Shown here piece by piece: positions 1 to 9,121 of a DNA stretch of 64,000 nucleotides; within the stretch, counting starts at the first letter, position 1, and the number at the start of each line of letters is the position of its first letter. This DNA is from JAJDXW01 sp965214795. Its GTDB lineage: Bacteria; Pseudomonadota; Gammaproteobacteria; HK1. The DNA lies in contig OZ243976.1 in NCBI GenBank assembly GCA_965214795.1, positions 2,046,001-2,110,000 on the forward strand, in the 5' to 3' direction. The notes under the pieces were generated by a model. That model was not told the origin of the DNA. It did no database searches and was given only the letters and a program-made list of their open reading frames with translations. The translations under genes were made by a program, and so were the position numbers.

Positions 1-269
1 TTCCCGGCAAGATAGAGATCGGTGTGAACGATGTATGCCGTCCCGACGCCAGCCAGCACGATCAGCGACGGGGCGGCGTTCGCCACGTTCTTGCGACGGA
101 GCAGGAACAGCGCTCCGAGCAGCAGGACGGTGTTGACCGCCCCGCCAAGAACGGGGATGGCATCGAGATCAAATTCGGAAAAGGCCGCCGTGGACGAGGT
201 GTACGTGGCGGCGAAGGCCACCGCCACGAGCAAGGTCGCGAATACGAACTTGAACGCTATCGTGCGCAC
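1..269 (-). CDS. N-terminus of a membrane sulfatase-like protein, running off the left edge
   Basis: The minus strand opens at a GTG (267-269) and encodes a hydrophobic N-terminus (MRTIAFKFVFATLLVAVAF) and then further membrane segments; the gene continues beyond base 1. The last about 175 bases (1-175) are nearly identical to 3428-3602, where the same protein continues into a periplasmic alkaline-phosphatase-superfamily (sulfatase / phosphoethanolamine-transferase type) domain. This is therefore the true 5' end of a gene of that family, while the 2.5-3.6 kb copy lacks it. The GTG was chosen because an in-frame TAA lies just upstream of the leader and the hydrophobic segment starts directly after it. 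Substrate is unknown. Confidence 0.5.
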   Translation of the reverse strand, partial: MRTIAFKFVFATLLVAVAFAATYTSSTAAFSEFDLDAIPVLGGAVNTVLLLGALFLLRRKNVANAAPSLIVLAGVGTAYIVHTDLYLAG

Positions 270-484
270 GCGCCCCGGGGTACTTGGCGCGTGCGGCGGG
301 GGGGCATATCCATGATGTTATGTCCGGAAACTCCGGCGTCTCCGGTCCTCGGGGCTCCGTCGGCGGCCCTGGAACCGCGGGAGAAGTCACGTCGGCCATG
401 AAGCGTATCGTAGCGCATGCGGCGTGCCCGTCCGGGGGGCGGGGCCGGGACGAGCCGGGCAGGGTCGGGCGGGGCCGAAGAGGG

Positions 485-1138
485 TCAGGCGGGAGCGAGC
501 ACGAAGTCGAAGCGGCCGCGCCACTCCCCGCCCCCCGCGCGGCGGAGGCGCATCACGAGGTCCTCGCGGAAGATGAAGTCCCGCGCATTCGTGGCCTCGA
601 GGTCCGGGAAGTAGATCTGGGTGGTGAGGAGGCGCGTCGTCTCCCCCTGCACCTTGACGTGGATATGCGCGGTCCGGCCGCTGTATCGGGTGGGCCGGAT
701 GGTTTCGAAACGGAACGCCCCCGCCGCGTCCGTGAACTGGTGGCCGCGATAGCGGAAGCCGTCATTGTCGTACCGGCCCCGCTCGTCGCAGTGCCAGATG
801 TCGACGACCGCGCCCCCCACCGGCCGGCAGTCGGGCATGAGGACCAAGCCTTCGAGGACGAGCGGCGCTCCGCTCGCCCCCGGCTCGCGGAGGTTTGCCC
901 GCCGCGGCGTCCGCGGCGTATAGAACGGCCCCGCGGTCTGCGCCCGGGTGCCCCGCGTGCAGGCGCGGGGTGGAGCGAGCCCGAGCGCGCGGTCCGCGGC
1001 CGGTCCCGGGAACACGTAGCCCAAGGGCGACGAACGGGCGCGCGCAAAGATGCCGAAGCCGGTCGTGCCTGCGGCCCCTGCCGCCGCGAGGCCGGCCAGC
1101 GCGCGCGTTACGCGGCGGCGTGTCATCGTTCCCCGCAT
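485..1138 (-). CDS. Intradiol ring-cleavage dioxygenase family protein with export signal
   Basis: About 217 residues. The N-terminus has an Arg-rich stretch (MTRRR) followed by an Ala/Gly-rich hydrophobic run, resembling a Tat or Sec signal, so the enzyme is probably exported. The body has the intradiol dioxygenase beta-sandwich with the expected non-heme Fe(III) ligands: Tyr in TAGPFYTP, Tyr in the RYDNDGFRYRGHQF stretch, and two His in GRTAHIHVKV. Family members cleave catechol-type rings between the hydroxyl groups, but short exported members often act on unknown aromatic substrates. The start at 1138 has GGAGG about 8 bases upstream; MTRRR at 1126 is an alternative. It is divergent from the ABM monooxygenase at 1281. 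Confidence 0.82.
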   Translation of the reverse strand: MRGTMTRRRVTRALAGLAAAGAAGTTGFGIFARARSSPLGYVFPGPAADRALGLAPPRACTRGTRAQTAGPFYTPRTPRRANLREPGASGAPLVLEGLVLMPDCRPVGGAVVDIWHCDERGRYDNDGFRYRGHQFTDAAGAFRFETIRPTRYSGRTAHIHVKVQGETTRLLTTQIYFPDLEATNARDFIFREDLVMRLRRAGGGEWRGRFDFVLAPA

Positions 1139-1198
1139 GTCCCCTGCCTCCCCGCTTGCTCCGCCCCAATCGTAGGCTTCTCGCGCTTTCGCTTCCAC

Positions 1199-1229
1199 TC
1201 GCGACGAAAGTCGGTGATTTTTTCGGGCT
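1199..1229. repeat. Solo end of miniature element family 1
   Basis: This stretch matches the right end of the elements at 59376-59588 and 47753-47968 (gacgaaagtcggtgat followed by a T run and cgggct). Only one end is present, so it is a decayed or partial copy between two divergent genes. Confidence 0.55.
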
Positions 1230-1280
1230 AGACTACGGTGGCGTCAACCGAATCGCGAAACGAAACGACAAGGAGCGGCG

Positions 1281-1619
1281 ATGTACTCCATCTTCGTTAC
1301 GATCAACGTCAGGCCGGAGCACGTCGAGGCGTTCATGGAGGCGAGCGTCGGGGACGCACAGGGCTCGACTCGCGACGAGCCCGGCTGCTTCCGCTTCGAT
1401 ATGCACCAGGACGCGGAGAATCCCGTCCGCTTCCATCTCTACGAGGTCTACCGCGATGAAGCGGCGTTCGAGGCGCACCTCGAGGCCCCGCACTTCATCC
1501 GGTGGCGGGACACGGTCACCCCCTTCTTCGACGGGGAGATCGAGAAGATCGACATGAAGACCCTCTTTCCTTCGGACGAGGGGTGGGAGCGGCAGAAGCC
1601 TGCCCTGCTTCACTGGTAG
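1281..1619 (+). CDS. Antibiotic biosynthesis monooxygenase (ABM) domain protein
   Basis: A 112-residue single-domain protein with the ABM dimeric ferredoxin-like fold pattern: MYSIFVTINVRPEH at the start, a central EPGCFRFDMHQD strand, and HLYEVYRDEAAFEAH followed by the H-F-I-R-W segment. Such proteins are small cofactor-free monooxygenases or quinol oxidases, or related autoinducer-2-processing (LsrG-like) enzymes. AAGGAG lies 8 bases before the ATG, fixing the start. It is transcribed divergently from the intradiol dioxygenase, which fits a shared role in aromatic or quinol turnover, but that is inference. Length is normal for the family. Confidence 0.85.
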   Translation: MYSIFVTINVRPEHVEAFMEASVGDAQGSTRDEPGCFRFDMHQDAENPVRFHLYEVYRDEAAFEAHLEAPHFIRWRDTVTPFFDGEIEKIDMKTLFPSDEGWERQKPALLHW

Positions 1620-1960
1620 GCGGCACGACGCGCGCGCTCGGGTGGGCGCTTCGAGCCGACCGGCGCCGGATTCTCGGCGCCGGATGCTGGATGCTCGGCG
1701 CCGGACGCGCTCGGGATGGGCTATGGGGCTTGTATACCTGAGTTGACAGACGAACGGGCGGCGTGGAGCCTGCGGCCACATCGGCCGGTTGTCGGGTTAC
1801 GCCTTCGGCTGACCCGACCTACCAGGGGGCTACCGGTCCCTCATAGGTCGGATTCGCTCAGCGTAATCCGACAACAGAGATCCGATACGATGCCTGTCAA
1901 CTCAGGTATACAAGCCCCTGAGCTATCCGGATGTCCGCTCGGTCCGCCGAAGGAGGGAAC
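1620..1960. other. Intergenic region filled by a miniature inverted-repeat element
   Basis: No gene is supported here. It contains a short direct repeat of a ctcggcgccgga unit (about 1674-1712) and then the inverted-repeat element described separately at 1725-1918. Confidence 0.6.
1725..1918. mobile_element. MITE-like element, family 2, copy 1 (25-bp terminal inverted repeats)
   Basis: The 25 bases at 1725-1749 are the exact reverse complement of 1894-1918 (core cttgtatacctgagttgac). Inside are two REP-like palindromes, 1791-1818 and 1847-1872, both of the form gtcgg...ccgac. The element is 194 bp and has no coding capacity, so it would have to be mobilised in trans. A diverged second copy sits at 6146-6360. 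No clear target-site duplication is visible. Confidence 0.7.
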
Positions 1961-2545
1961 GTGGCCGGCACGCACTGCGAGCACGAGGACGGCTGCGTAC
2001 GGATCCGCCTCGCCTGCGGCGACGCCAACGCCCTGACGACAGCGGCCGTCCGCGACCTCGCGTCGGCGATCGAGGAGGCCGGCCGTACCGCGCGCGGTGC
2101 GATGCTCTGCGGCGGCGACAAGTTCTTCTCGAACGGCGTCGATCTCGACTGGGCGCTCGCACAGCCGCGCGACGCCATCCGGGAGATGTTTCTCGAGCTC
2201 GGGCGGCTCATCCTCGCCCTGCTCGAGTCGCCGGTGCCGATCGTCGGCGTCATCAAGGGCCATGCAGTCGGCGCCGGCATGGCCATGTTCCTCGCCTGCG
2301 ACTATCGGTACGCCGCGTCCGGCCGCGTCCTCATCGGCAAGCCGGAGATCCTCCTCGGCGTGCCCAATCCCTACTACGGCGACCAGGTCCTGCGCTTCGT
2401 CGCGGGGGACTTCGTCGCTTCCGATCTCATCTACACCGGGAAGCTCATCCGGGCCGAGGAAGGCCGGGCCCTCGGTCTCGTGCACGAAACGGGGCCGAAG
2501 TCGGACGTCGAGAGCATGGCGTGGGAACGGTTGCTCTCCTTATAG
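1961..2545 (+). pseudogene. Enoyl-CoA hydratase/isomerase, 3' end lost
   Basis: Crotonase-fold protein. The oxyanion-hole regions are visible (GDKFFSNGVDLDWA and GHAVGAGMAMFLACDYRYA), followed by PEILLGVPNPYYGDQ. The family normally runs about 250-260 residues; here the homology ends near base 2530, about residue 190, where the reading frame runs into DNA that codes antisense for a sulfatase-like protein, and stops. The GTG start at 1961 has AAGGAGG just upstream. The catalytic core may still fold, but the C-terminal trimerisation helices are missing, so it is called a pseudogene. The family is linked to beta-oxidation or aromatic-CoA degradation. Confidence 0.7.
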
Positions 2546-3602
2546 CTCTTGTATGCTTCGAATTGCTCCACGTTGCCGTGAAGGAATGACCTGCTCACGT
2601 GCCCCGGTAGATTCAAGTGGGCCATCACGAATCGAGGCCCGTCATTGGCGCTCGCCTTCTTGATCGCCTCGACGGTCAGCCCCTGTCTCCAAAGCGGGCC
2701 GCGGCTCTCCGGGTCGATATGGTCGTTCGTGACCGCCTCGACGAGCCTGTGGCTCCCACGAAAGCTTCCGCCGAAGTGGCAGTAACCCCAGAAAGAGAGA
2801 ACTCGTATGCTGTCATCCAGCAGATTGCAGGCGGTACTTCTGACGAATGTGATGTAGTTGTCAATATAAGGGCCTTTGCGTCTCCCGAAGTAGTCATTAA
2901 CGTAGATTGAGGTCGTCTCGTACCCGTTGCGATGAAGGATGCCGAGCAGAGCACTCGGATTCCGGCCGGAGAACAGGAACGGCTCAGGGTTTCTGCCCTG
3001 CTTTCTCAATTCCCTTCGTTGCGAAGCGTACACATCGACATCCAGAGCCAGCACCGAGTTGAGGGCATGCTTTGTTCTTACGGAGTCGGAGAAGAAATTG
3101 GAAAAGCGGCGCATCCTGTCCTCGACCAGATCATGAAACCCGGTGGTCTCCACTCCGAGGTTCTTGCGAAGCAGAGAACGCGGGACCATGGAATCGAAAG
3201 AGACGAAATACAGGTTCGGGGTCCGCTGGAAGGAGATTTGCCGAATGTTCGATACGTCTCCCGACACCGGGGTACGATCCGCCAAGTGCCCACCTGCAAT
3301 CACCCCGAGACCCAGCAGTGCCACCCCCGAAAGCGCTGCGCCGCCCCACCGCAACTCGTCAACGACACGGAAGGCCACGAACAGTCCCGCCCAGGACATG
3401 ACGCACAGCAGGGCAAGGAGTGCCCTGTTCCCGGCAAGATAGAGATCGGTGTGAACGATGTATGCCGTCCCGACGCCAGCCAGCACGATCAGCGACAGGG
3501 CGGCGTTCGCCACGTTCTTGCGGCGGAGCAGGAACAGCGCTCCGAGTAGCAGGACGGTGTTGACCGCCCCGCCAAGAGCGGGGATGGCATCGAGATCAAA
3601 TA
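2530..3602 (-). pseudogene. Membrane-anchored sulfatase-like protein, both ends truncated
   Basis: Minus-strand coding potential starts with FDLDAIPALGGAVNTVLLLG, has about four membrane helices, and continues into an alkaline-phosphatase-superfamily domain (PNLYFVSFDSMVPRSLL, where the Ser after FD is the likely nucleophile position, and TKHALNSVLALD). Upstream of 3602 the similarity to the intact 5' end at 1-269 stops, and at about 2530 the C-terminal metal-binding half is missing because the sequence joins the enoyl-CoA hydratase. Bases 3428-3602 are a near-identical duplicate of 1-175. It is a gene fragment produced by duplication and rearrangement. Confidence 0.65.
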
Positions 3603-3775
3603 AGGATCTCCTCGATCGGCAGCGGCGGGCGAGGCCGCCGCCGAGCGGCTCGGATGCCGCTCCGGCGACCGGTGCGGGCCGCGCGGGTCCGGTACCCCTC
3701 ATGGACCGCCCGGTTCCAAGCGGCCGCGGCGTCGCTCCGCGGACGGTCGTCCGAGACGGATCCGCGGCGCCCGCG

Positions 3776-6067
3776 TCAGGCGGGGACGCGGAGATCGATG
3801 TCCCGGAGCACCGGGTCGGTCGCGACCGCTACCTCGTTCTCGATGAGGGTCCCGCACCCCGGGCACGAGAACTGCCGGAACTCGACGTCATCGTCGATGA
3901 AGTCGCGGGGCTCGCCGATGAGCGGGTTGGACTTCGAGATGTGACGGCCCTCCCGGTTGCAGCCGTGCTTGTAGTTGTCGTCGATGGCGCCGAGCTCCGC
4001 GCTGCATTTCGCGCATGCCCAGAACGCTCCCCGTTCGTCCCGCTTCGCGTGCAGGTACGGGGTGACCTCGTGTAGGAGGGCGCCCTCGCGCCGGGTGCAC
4101 CCGCGGCCGAACTTCCGCACCCGTTCGGCCCGCAGGCGTTCCCGGTGCCGGGCGGTGGCTTCTGCGTCCACCCGCCCCGTCGCCTCGTCGAGCACCGCCG
4201 CGTAGATGTCGCGCGCCGCCCCCTCGGTGATCGCGTAGTTGTCGAGATCGGCCTGGATTGCGGCCGGCGCCCGCTCCATCGGGTCCCCGAAGCCGCCTCC
4301 CCCGCACCAGCGAACCGCGTACACGTCGGCGGCCCGCTGCGTCAGGTTCTGCTGGCGGAGCTCGAGGTGCACCGGCGTCCCCTCGACCTCGGCGATGTCT
4401 TCCGGCATCTCGGCGCGGGCGAACCGCTCCGCAATATCGCTCCCCGTGACGTAGGCGTAGCGGTTGGTGGTCGAGGGATAGCCGCCCATCAGGCCGGGTG
4501 AGGTCGGCGCCGCGTTCCCGGACGACAGGGTGTCCTGCACGATCTCCCTGGTGTTGTGGGGGATGAAGCAGCTCTCCGCGGACATCCCGCCCCGGAAACG
4601 CCCTGCCCCGCCCGAGTCCGGAAGCTCCTTGCGGTAGAGGAACAGCACCGGAAAGCTCTGTTCGGTGTGCTCGACGTTGGGGAGCTGGCAGATGGGGGTG
4701 CGGACCTGCCCGCCCGTATTGATGCCGTCCGCGTGCGCGAAGGCCCCGATGGCGCCGCCGATCGGGTCGACCAGGATGTAGCCGTAGCGCTCACCCCATT
4801 GGTCGATGCCGCGGAAGACGGTGCACGGCCACTGGCTCGTCCCCCCGATGCACAGGATGTCGCGCCGCATCTCCGGGTCCGCGTGAATCATCTTCGAGAG
4901 CGCGTTGTAGGCCGGGTAGAGGGAGATCTCCATCGCCTGGATGGGAGCGGTGGAGACCGACCCCGGGAAGTTCGCGCAGTTGAAGGTGCCGGGGGTCGGA
5001 TTGAAGTCGATGTGGCGGAGTGCGCCGCCGACCGCGAAGTACTGGTCCCAGCACAGGAGCTCGTTGATCGCCACCATCACCGAGCCTCGCCACCCCGAGA
5101 ACGTCGCGTTCATCGCCCCGTCCTGGGGCGCGCTTCCGTGGTTCTCGAAGGTGAGCCGGCTGCCTTCCTTGCGCACCGTCAGCACCACCCGGTGGGTGCG
5201 GCGGTCCCCCGGCCGGCAGGACTCGACGTAGGTGCGCTCCTGCCATTCGCCGTCCGGCAGGCGGGCCATCTTGTCGAGGAACGCCTTCTCCGCATTCTCG
5301 ATGATTCGCTTCATCACCCCCTTGACGGTCGCCGGCCCGTAGCGCTCGATGAGGGCGGTGATGCGCGTCTTCGCGGTGGTGTTGCCGGCGAGTTGGGCGC
5401 GGAAGTCGAGGGCTACCATCTCGGGCTTCCTCGACGCCCGGAGATAGATCTCCTCGATGTCGCGGCGTATGACGTTGTTCTCGACGATCTTGACCGGCGG
5501 GATGAGGATCCCCTCGTCGTAGGCGCTCTCCGCCGCCGGACAGAAGCTGCTCGGGGTGATTCCCCCGATGTCGTACTGGTGAAGGCAGTTCGTGACCCAG
5601 CAGAAGAGCTCGTCCTCGAAGAACACCGGGCAGATGAGCATCACGTCCTGCTGGTGCGCCGCGCCCACCCAGGGGTCGTTCGCGAGGAACATGTCTCCGT
5701 CGTGGATCCCCGGGTTGTCGCTTCGGTGCTCGAGGATCCATTTCACCTGGGTGTCGGTGACGCCGGACATGTACTGCATGTACGGCCCGAAATAGACGAA
5801 CTCGGCGTCTTCGATGAGGATGGAGGGGTTCAGGTCGAGGGCGTACATCGCGACGGGCGACCCGGACACCTTCTGGATCGTGGTGCCGTGCTCCTCGTTC
5901 ACGTGCCAGAGGTTGTGGCGGATCACCTCGAAGGTCACCGGATCGAGGTCCTCGGACCAGTCCTGGTGGAGCTTCAGGGTTTCCGATATCCGGAGCGCTT
6001 CGGGCGGAACATAGGGATAGTCCTTCCCGTCGAAGCACACGTCCTGCATTTCGCTGATTCGCAACAT
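3776..6067 (-). CDS. Hydantoinase B / acetone-carboxylase alpha-like subunit fused to a gamma-like zinc domain
   Basis: 763 residues. Residues about 35-620 are a HyuB-type catalytic subunit (DPVTFEVIRHNLWHVNEEH, MFLANDPWVGAAHQQDV, PDSGGAGRFRGGMS, WCGGGGFGDPMER). The last about 100 residues add a cysteine-rich domain with CAKC and CPGCG pairs, resembling the separate acetone carboxylase gamma subunit. In acetone and acetophenone carboxylases, HyuA- and HyuB-like subunits plus a zinc-binding subunit carry out ATP-dependent carboxylation of ketones, so this pair is more likely a carboxylase than a simple hydantoinase or oxoprolinase. It lies downstream of the HyuA-like gene (6426-8621) on the same strand, separated by an inserted MITE-like element. 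The true substrate cannot be read from the sequence. Confidence 0.83.
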   Translation of the reverse strand: MLRISEMQDVCFDGKDYPYVPPEALRISETLKLHQDWSEDLDPVTFEVIRHNLWHVNEEHGTTIQKVSGSPVAMYALDLNPSILIEDAEFVYFGPYMQYMSGVTDTQVKWILEHRSDNPGIHDGDMFLANDPWVGAAHQQDVMLICPVFFEDELFCWVTNCLHQYDIGGITPSSFCPAAESAYDEGILIPPVKIVENNVIRRDIEEIYLRASRKPEMVALDFRAQLAGNTTAKTRITALIERYGPATVKGVMKRIIENAEKAFLDKMARLPDGEWQERTYVESCRPGDRRTHRVVLTVRKEGSRLTFENHGSAPQDGAMNATFSGWRGSVMVAINELLCWDQYFAVGGALRHIDFNPTPGTFNCANFPGSVSTAPIQAMEISLYPAYNALSKMIHADPEMRRDILCIGGTSQWPCTVFRGIDQWGERYGYILVDPIGGAIGAFAHADGINTGGQVRTPICQLPNVEHTEQSFPVLFLYRKELPDSGGAGRFRGGMSAESCFIPHNTREIVQDTLSSGNAAPTSPGLMGGYPSTTNRYAYVTGSDIAERFARAEMPEDIAEVEGTPVHLELRQQNLTQRAADVYAVRWCGGGGFGDPMERAPAAIQADLDNYAITEGAARDIYAAVLDEATGRVDAEATARHRERLRAERVRKFGRGCTRREGALLHEVTPYLHAKRDERGAFWACAKCSAELGAIDDNYKHGCNREGRHISKSNPLIGEPRDFIDDDVEFRQFSCPGCGTLIENEVAVATDPVLRDIDLRVPA

Positions 6068-6145
6068 GCTCGTCGTCTCCCGCGGTGGTCTCTGGCCGGC
6101 GGCCGTCTCCCGGCGTGCTCTCCGGTCCCCGGCCGCAACGTCGTC

Positions 6146-6360
6146 GGCTTGTTTCCCTGTCTTGCCGAACCGGCACGCGATGTGCAGCCTGCGGCCGCGC
6201 CGTGCGTTGTCGGACTGCGCCTTCGGCTAATCCGACCTGCCTGGGAACTGCCGGTCGTGGATAGTCCCTCGTAGTCGGATCAACCGGTAGTCGGATCAAC
6301 CGAAGGTGCAGTCCGACGGCACGGGTCGGCGTGTGGGCTGTCAAGCTATGGATACAAGCC
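6146..6360. mobile_element. MITE-like element, family 2, diverged copy 2
   Basis: The right end (6337-6360, ctgtcaagctatggatacaa then gcc) and left end (from 6146, ggcttgtttccctgtcttgc) resemble the terminal repeats of the element at 1725-1918, and both share the inner gcagcctgcggcc block. A REP palindrome lies at 6209-6236, and a 14-base direct repeat (agtcggatcaaccg) is at 6272-6301. It separates the two carboxylase genes. Confidence 0.55.
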
Positions 6361-6425
6361 TCCGACAGCCTCCGACGTTTCGCCGTTTTCCTGCTGCGGG
6401 CGCCCATCGCGCCGGCCGTACTCGT

Positions 6426-8621
6426 TCAAGCCGCCTTGGCGGGGCGCGCCGGTCCCGGGAAGAGCTCGAAGTTTCCGTAGGCGTCCATCCGGAGGGCCTG
6501 TCCCGGGTGCACCACCACGGTCGTCGTGTCGAGCTCGACGATGGCGGGCCCCTCGAGCCCGTTCCCGGGAACGAGCCGGTGGCCGTCGTAGATGGGGGTG
6601 TCCATGCGGCCGGGGAGGTCACCGCCCGTCTCGGCCGCCGCCGCCGGTGCCGTCCCCACCGCGGGTCCCGCCGCCAACCCCGCGATGCGCGGCCAGTAGA
6701 CCGCGCGCCGGCCGATACGGGCGGCCGGCGGATGGTCCGCGGTCAGTTCCCCGTTCCGCACGAAGGAGGGCTTCGGGGTCGCCGCCGACGCCCGGCACCT
6801 CGCGGTCACGATCTCGAGGCGCGCCCCGGCGAGCGACGACCCACCCCCATAGAGCCGTTCGTAAAGGGCGGTGAACCGCTCGGGCAGGCGATCGAGCTCG
6901 CGCCGGCCGACCGGCATCTCGTCGAGCCCCACTTCGACCTCGTGGATCTGGCCCTTGTGGCGCATGTCGAGGGCGTAGCGGAACCGGTGCCGTTCGGGCG
7001 GGAGGCCATCCGCGAGGAGTTGCGCTTCCGCCTGCCCGCGAAGCGACGCGAGGAGCGCGTTCACCCGCTCGAGGTCGAAGGGGGAGGCCATGATGTCCAC
7101 CCGCTCGTAGATGTGGAGGAGGTCGACCGACGCCGCCCCGAATGCGCACCACACCGACGCGGTGGCCCGCTGGGGAATGACCACCTTCGAGACGCCGAGC
7201 TCCGCCGCGAAGACGCCCGCGTGGGCCGGACCCGCCCCTCCGAACGCGAACAGCACGAAGTCCCGGGGGTCGAAGCCCTTCTGGATCGTCGCCTTGTGGA
7301 TCAGGTCCGCCATCTGGAACTCGACGATCCGGACGATGCCGGCCGCGCAAGTGTCGACGTCCATGCCGAGCCGTTCCGCGACCCCCCCGATCGCGCGCCG
7401 GGCGGCGGGAAGGTCGAGGCGCATGGCGCCGCCCGCGAAGTTGTCCGGGTTGAGGCGCCCGAGCACGAGATCCGCGTCCGTCACCGTGGGCACCTCCCCG
7501 CCGCGGCCGTAGCAGACCGGGCCGGGCTCGGCCCCCGCGCTCTCCGGGCCGACCCGGAGGGTGCCGGTCACCTCGTCGATCCGGACCACGCTCCCGCCCC
7601 CGCTCCCGATCGCCTGGATGTCGACCTTCGGCAGGTAGTACTCGTACTGGTGCACCTTGCTCCGGAACGAGTAGGCCGGCTCGCCGCCGTGGATGACCCC
7701 GATGTCGAACGAGGTCCCGCCCATGTCGGTGGTGATGACGTTCCCGTAGCCCATCGCCCCCGCCGAGTGGCGCGAGCCCATGACCCCCGCGACCGGACCC
7801 GAGTCGAGGGTGAGGAGAGGTGAGCGCCGCGCGACCTCGACCGGAATGGTGCCCCCCGCACTCTGGGCGATCTGGAGCGGGGCGCCGTATCCCGCGCGTG
7901 CCAGCCGTTCGGCGATGCCGGCGAGGTAGTTCGTGGTCACCGGCCCGACGTAGGCGTTGAGGCATGAGGCGGTCGTTCGCTCGTACTCGCCCCACTTGGG
8001 GACGAGCTCGTGGGAGCAGGTGACGAAGAGGCGGGGCGCGAGATCGCTCACCATGTCCTTGACCCGGCGCTCGTGCGCGGCCTCGAGAAACGACCACAGG
8101 AAGCAGATCGCAATCGCTTCCACGTCCTCGGCGAGCAGCTCGCGGATGGCCTGCTCGGCCTGTGCTTCGTTGAGCGGGACGACGACCTCTCCGAAGCAGT
8201 CCACGCGCTCGGAGACGCCGCGGATGAGGCGCTTCGGAACGATCGGGGTCGGCTTCCGGCTCTCCGGGATGTGCACGACCTGGCGCACCTCGCGGCCGTC
8301 GAGCCCGCGGGAGCCGCGCATGATGTGGATGACGTCGTTGTGCCCTCGGGTCGTCAGGAGTCCGACCCGGGCGCCGCGTTTTTGCACGATCGCGTTCGTC
8401 CCGACGGTGGTGCCGTGGGAGATGAGCGAAGTGTTCGCGAGAAGCTCCGGCACCGGCCGCCCGTACTTGCGGGCGGCGGCCCGGAGGGCGTTCAAGAGCC
8501 CTTCGCCGAAGTCGTCCGGCGTGGAGGGCGCCTTGGCGCTCTCCACCCGCCCGCGGTCGTCGACGATCACGCAGTCGGTGAACGTCCCGCCGATATCGAG
8601 GCCGCAGAGGTAGCTGGACAT
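6426..8621 (-). CDS. Hydantoinase A / acetone-carboxylase beta-like ATPase subunit
   Basis: 731 residues with the ASKHA ATPase layout. The N-terminal phosphate-binding motif is GLDIGGTFTDCVIVD; a second phosphate loop is TTDMGGTSFDIGVI; the adenosine segment is AIGSGGGSVVRID; a further Gly-rich motif is LFAFGGAGPAHAG. This is the subunit that phosphorylates the carbonyl substrate or bicarbonate using ATP in HyuAB and acetone-carboxylase-type enzymes. It precedes the HyuB-gamma fusion on the same strand. The ATG is followed at once by MSSYLCGLDIGG, as is usual in the family, so the start is well placed. Probably cytoplasmic heteromer. Confidence 0.9.
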   Translation of the reverse strand: MSSYLCGLDIGGTFTDCVIVDDRGRVESAKAPSTPDDFGEGLLNALRAAARKYGRPVPELLANTSLISHGTTVGTNAIVQKRGARVGLLTTRGHNDVIHIMRGSRGLDGREVRQVVHIPESRKPTPIVPKRLIRGVSERVDCFGEVVVPLNEAQAEQAIRELLAEDVEAIAICFLWSFLEAAHERRVKDMVSDLAPRLFVTCSHELVPKWGEYERTTASCLNAYVGPVTTNYLAGIAERLARAGYGAPLQIAQSAGGTIPVEVARRSPLLTLDSGPVAGVMGSRHSAGAMGYGNVITTDMGGTSFDIGVIHGGEPAYSFRSKVHQYEYYLPKVDIQAIGSGGGSVVRIDEVTGTLRVGPESAGAEPGPVCYGRGGEVPTVTDADLVLGRLNPDNFAGGAMRLDLPAARRAIGGVAERLGMDVDTCAAGIVRIVEFQMADLIHKATIQKGFDPRDFVLFAFGGAGPAHAGVFAAELGVSKVVIPQRATASVWCAFGAASVDLLHIYERVDIMASPFDLERVNALLASLRGQAEAQLLADGLPPERHRFRYALDMRHKGQIHEVEVGLDEMPVGRRELDRLPERFTALYERLYGGGSSLAGARLEIVTARCRASAATPKPSFVRNGELTADHPPAARIGRRAVYWPRIAGLAAGPAVGTAPAAAAETGGDLPGRMDTPIYDGHRLVPGNGLEGPAIVELDTTTVVVHPGQALRMDAYGNFELFPGPARPAKAA

Positions 8622-8957
8622 GGGGCCGTCCGCCCGACTCCCGTGTTGGTCCCGGACCGGGGGCGGTCTGCTCGCCCCTCCCCCCGGGACTCTATCGGGA
8701 CTCTATCATCGTAGCGAGCCGGGACCGCCGCGCCGGCACCCGGCGAAGCAGGACCGTTTCACCCTGCGGTTCCCCGCGAGCACCTCACGGTCCCCGACGA
8801 ACGTGCTACGGCCCTGGCCGGACACCCTGCGGTTCCTGGCGGACGTGCGACGGTTCGGGATAGCCATGCGACGGATCCGGACGGGCATTGAAGAGCCGCA
8901 GGTGGGTATGGAGCGAGACGGCGCCGCGCGGTCGCGTGCAACCCGTAGCACCCGCAG

Positions 8958-8983
8958 GTCGGATTGGCGAGGCGCAATCCGAC
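8958..8983. repeat. REP-like palindrome (gtcggattg...caatccgac)
   Basis: Nine-base arms, perfectly complementary, around an eight-base loop. The same gtcggattNcgc...aatccgac pattern recurs at 1847, 6209, 9066, 51726 and 51778, always between genes. Confidence 0.6.
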
Positions 8984-9065
8984 GATTGCCGCGCCCGGGA
9001 GCTACTGCGGCGCCGGGGGACGGGTTGACCGAAGGTCGGGCGTAGAATGCAGGTCGATGCGCGAA

Positions 9066-9121
9066 GCGCAATCCGACAGATCCCCCTTGCGATGTCGGGT
9101 TGCGCGTTCGGCTGACCCGAC
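9066..9121. repeat. Two overlapping REP-like palindromes
   Basis: gcgcaatccgac at 9066-9077 pairs with gtcgggttgcgc at 9094-9105 (one mismatch), and gtcgggt (9094-9100) also pairs with acccgac ending at 9121. It is the same family as the palindrome at 8958 and could act as a terminator or nucleoid-protein site. Confidence 0.5.
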
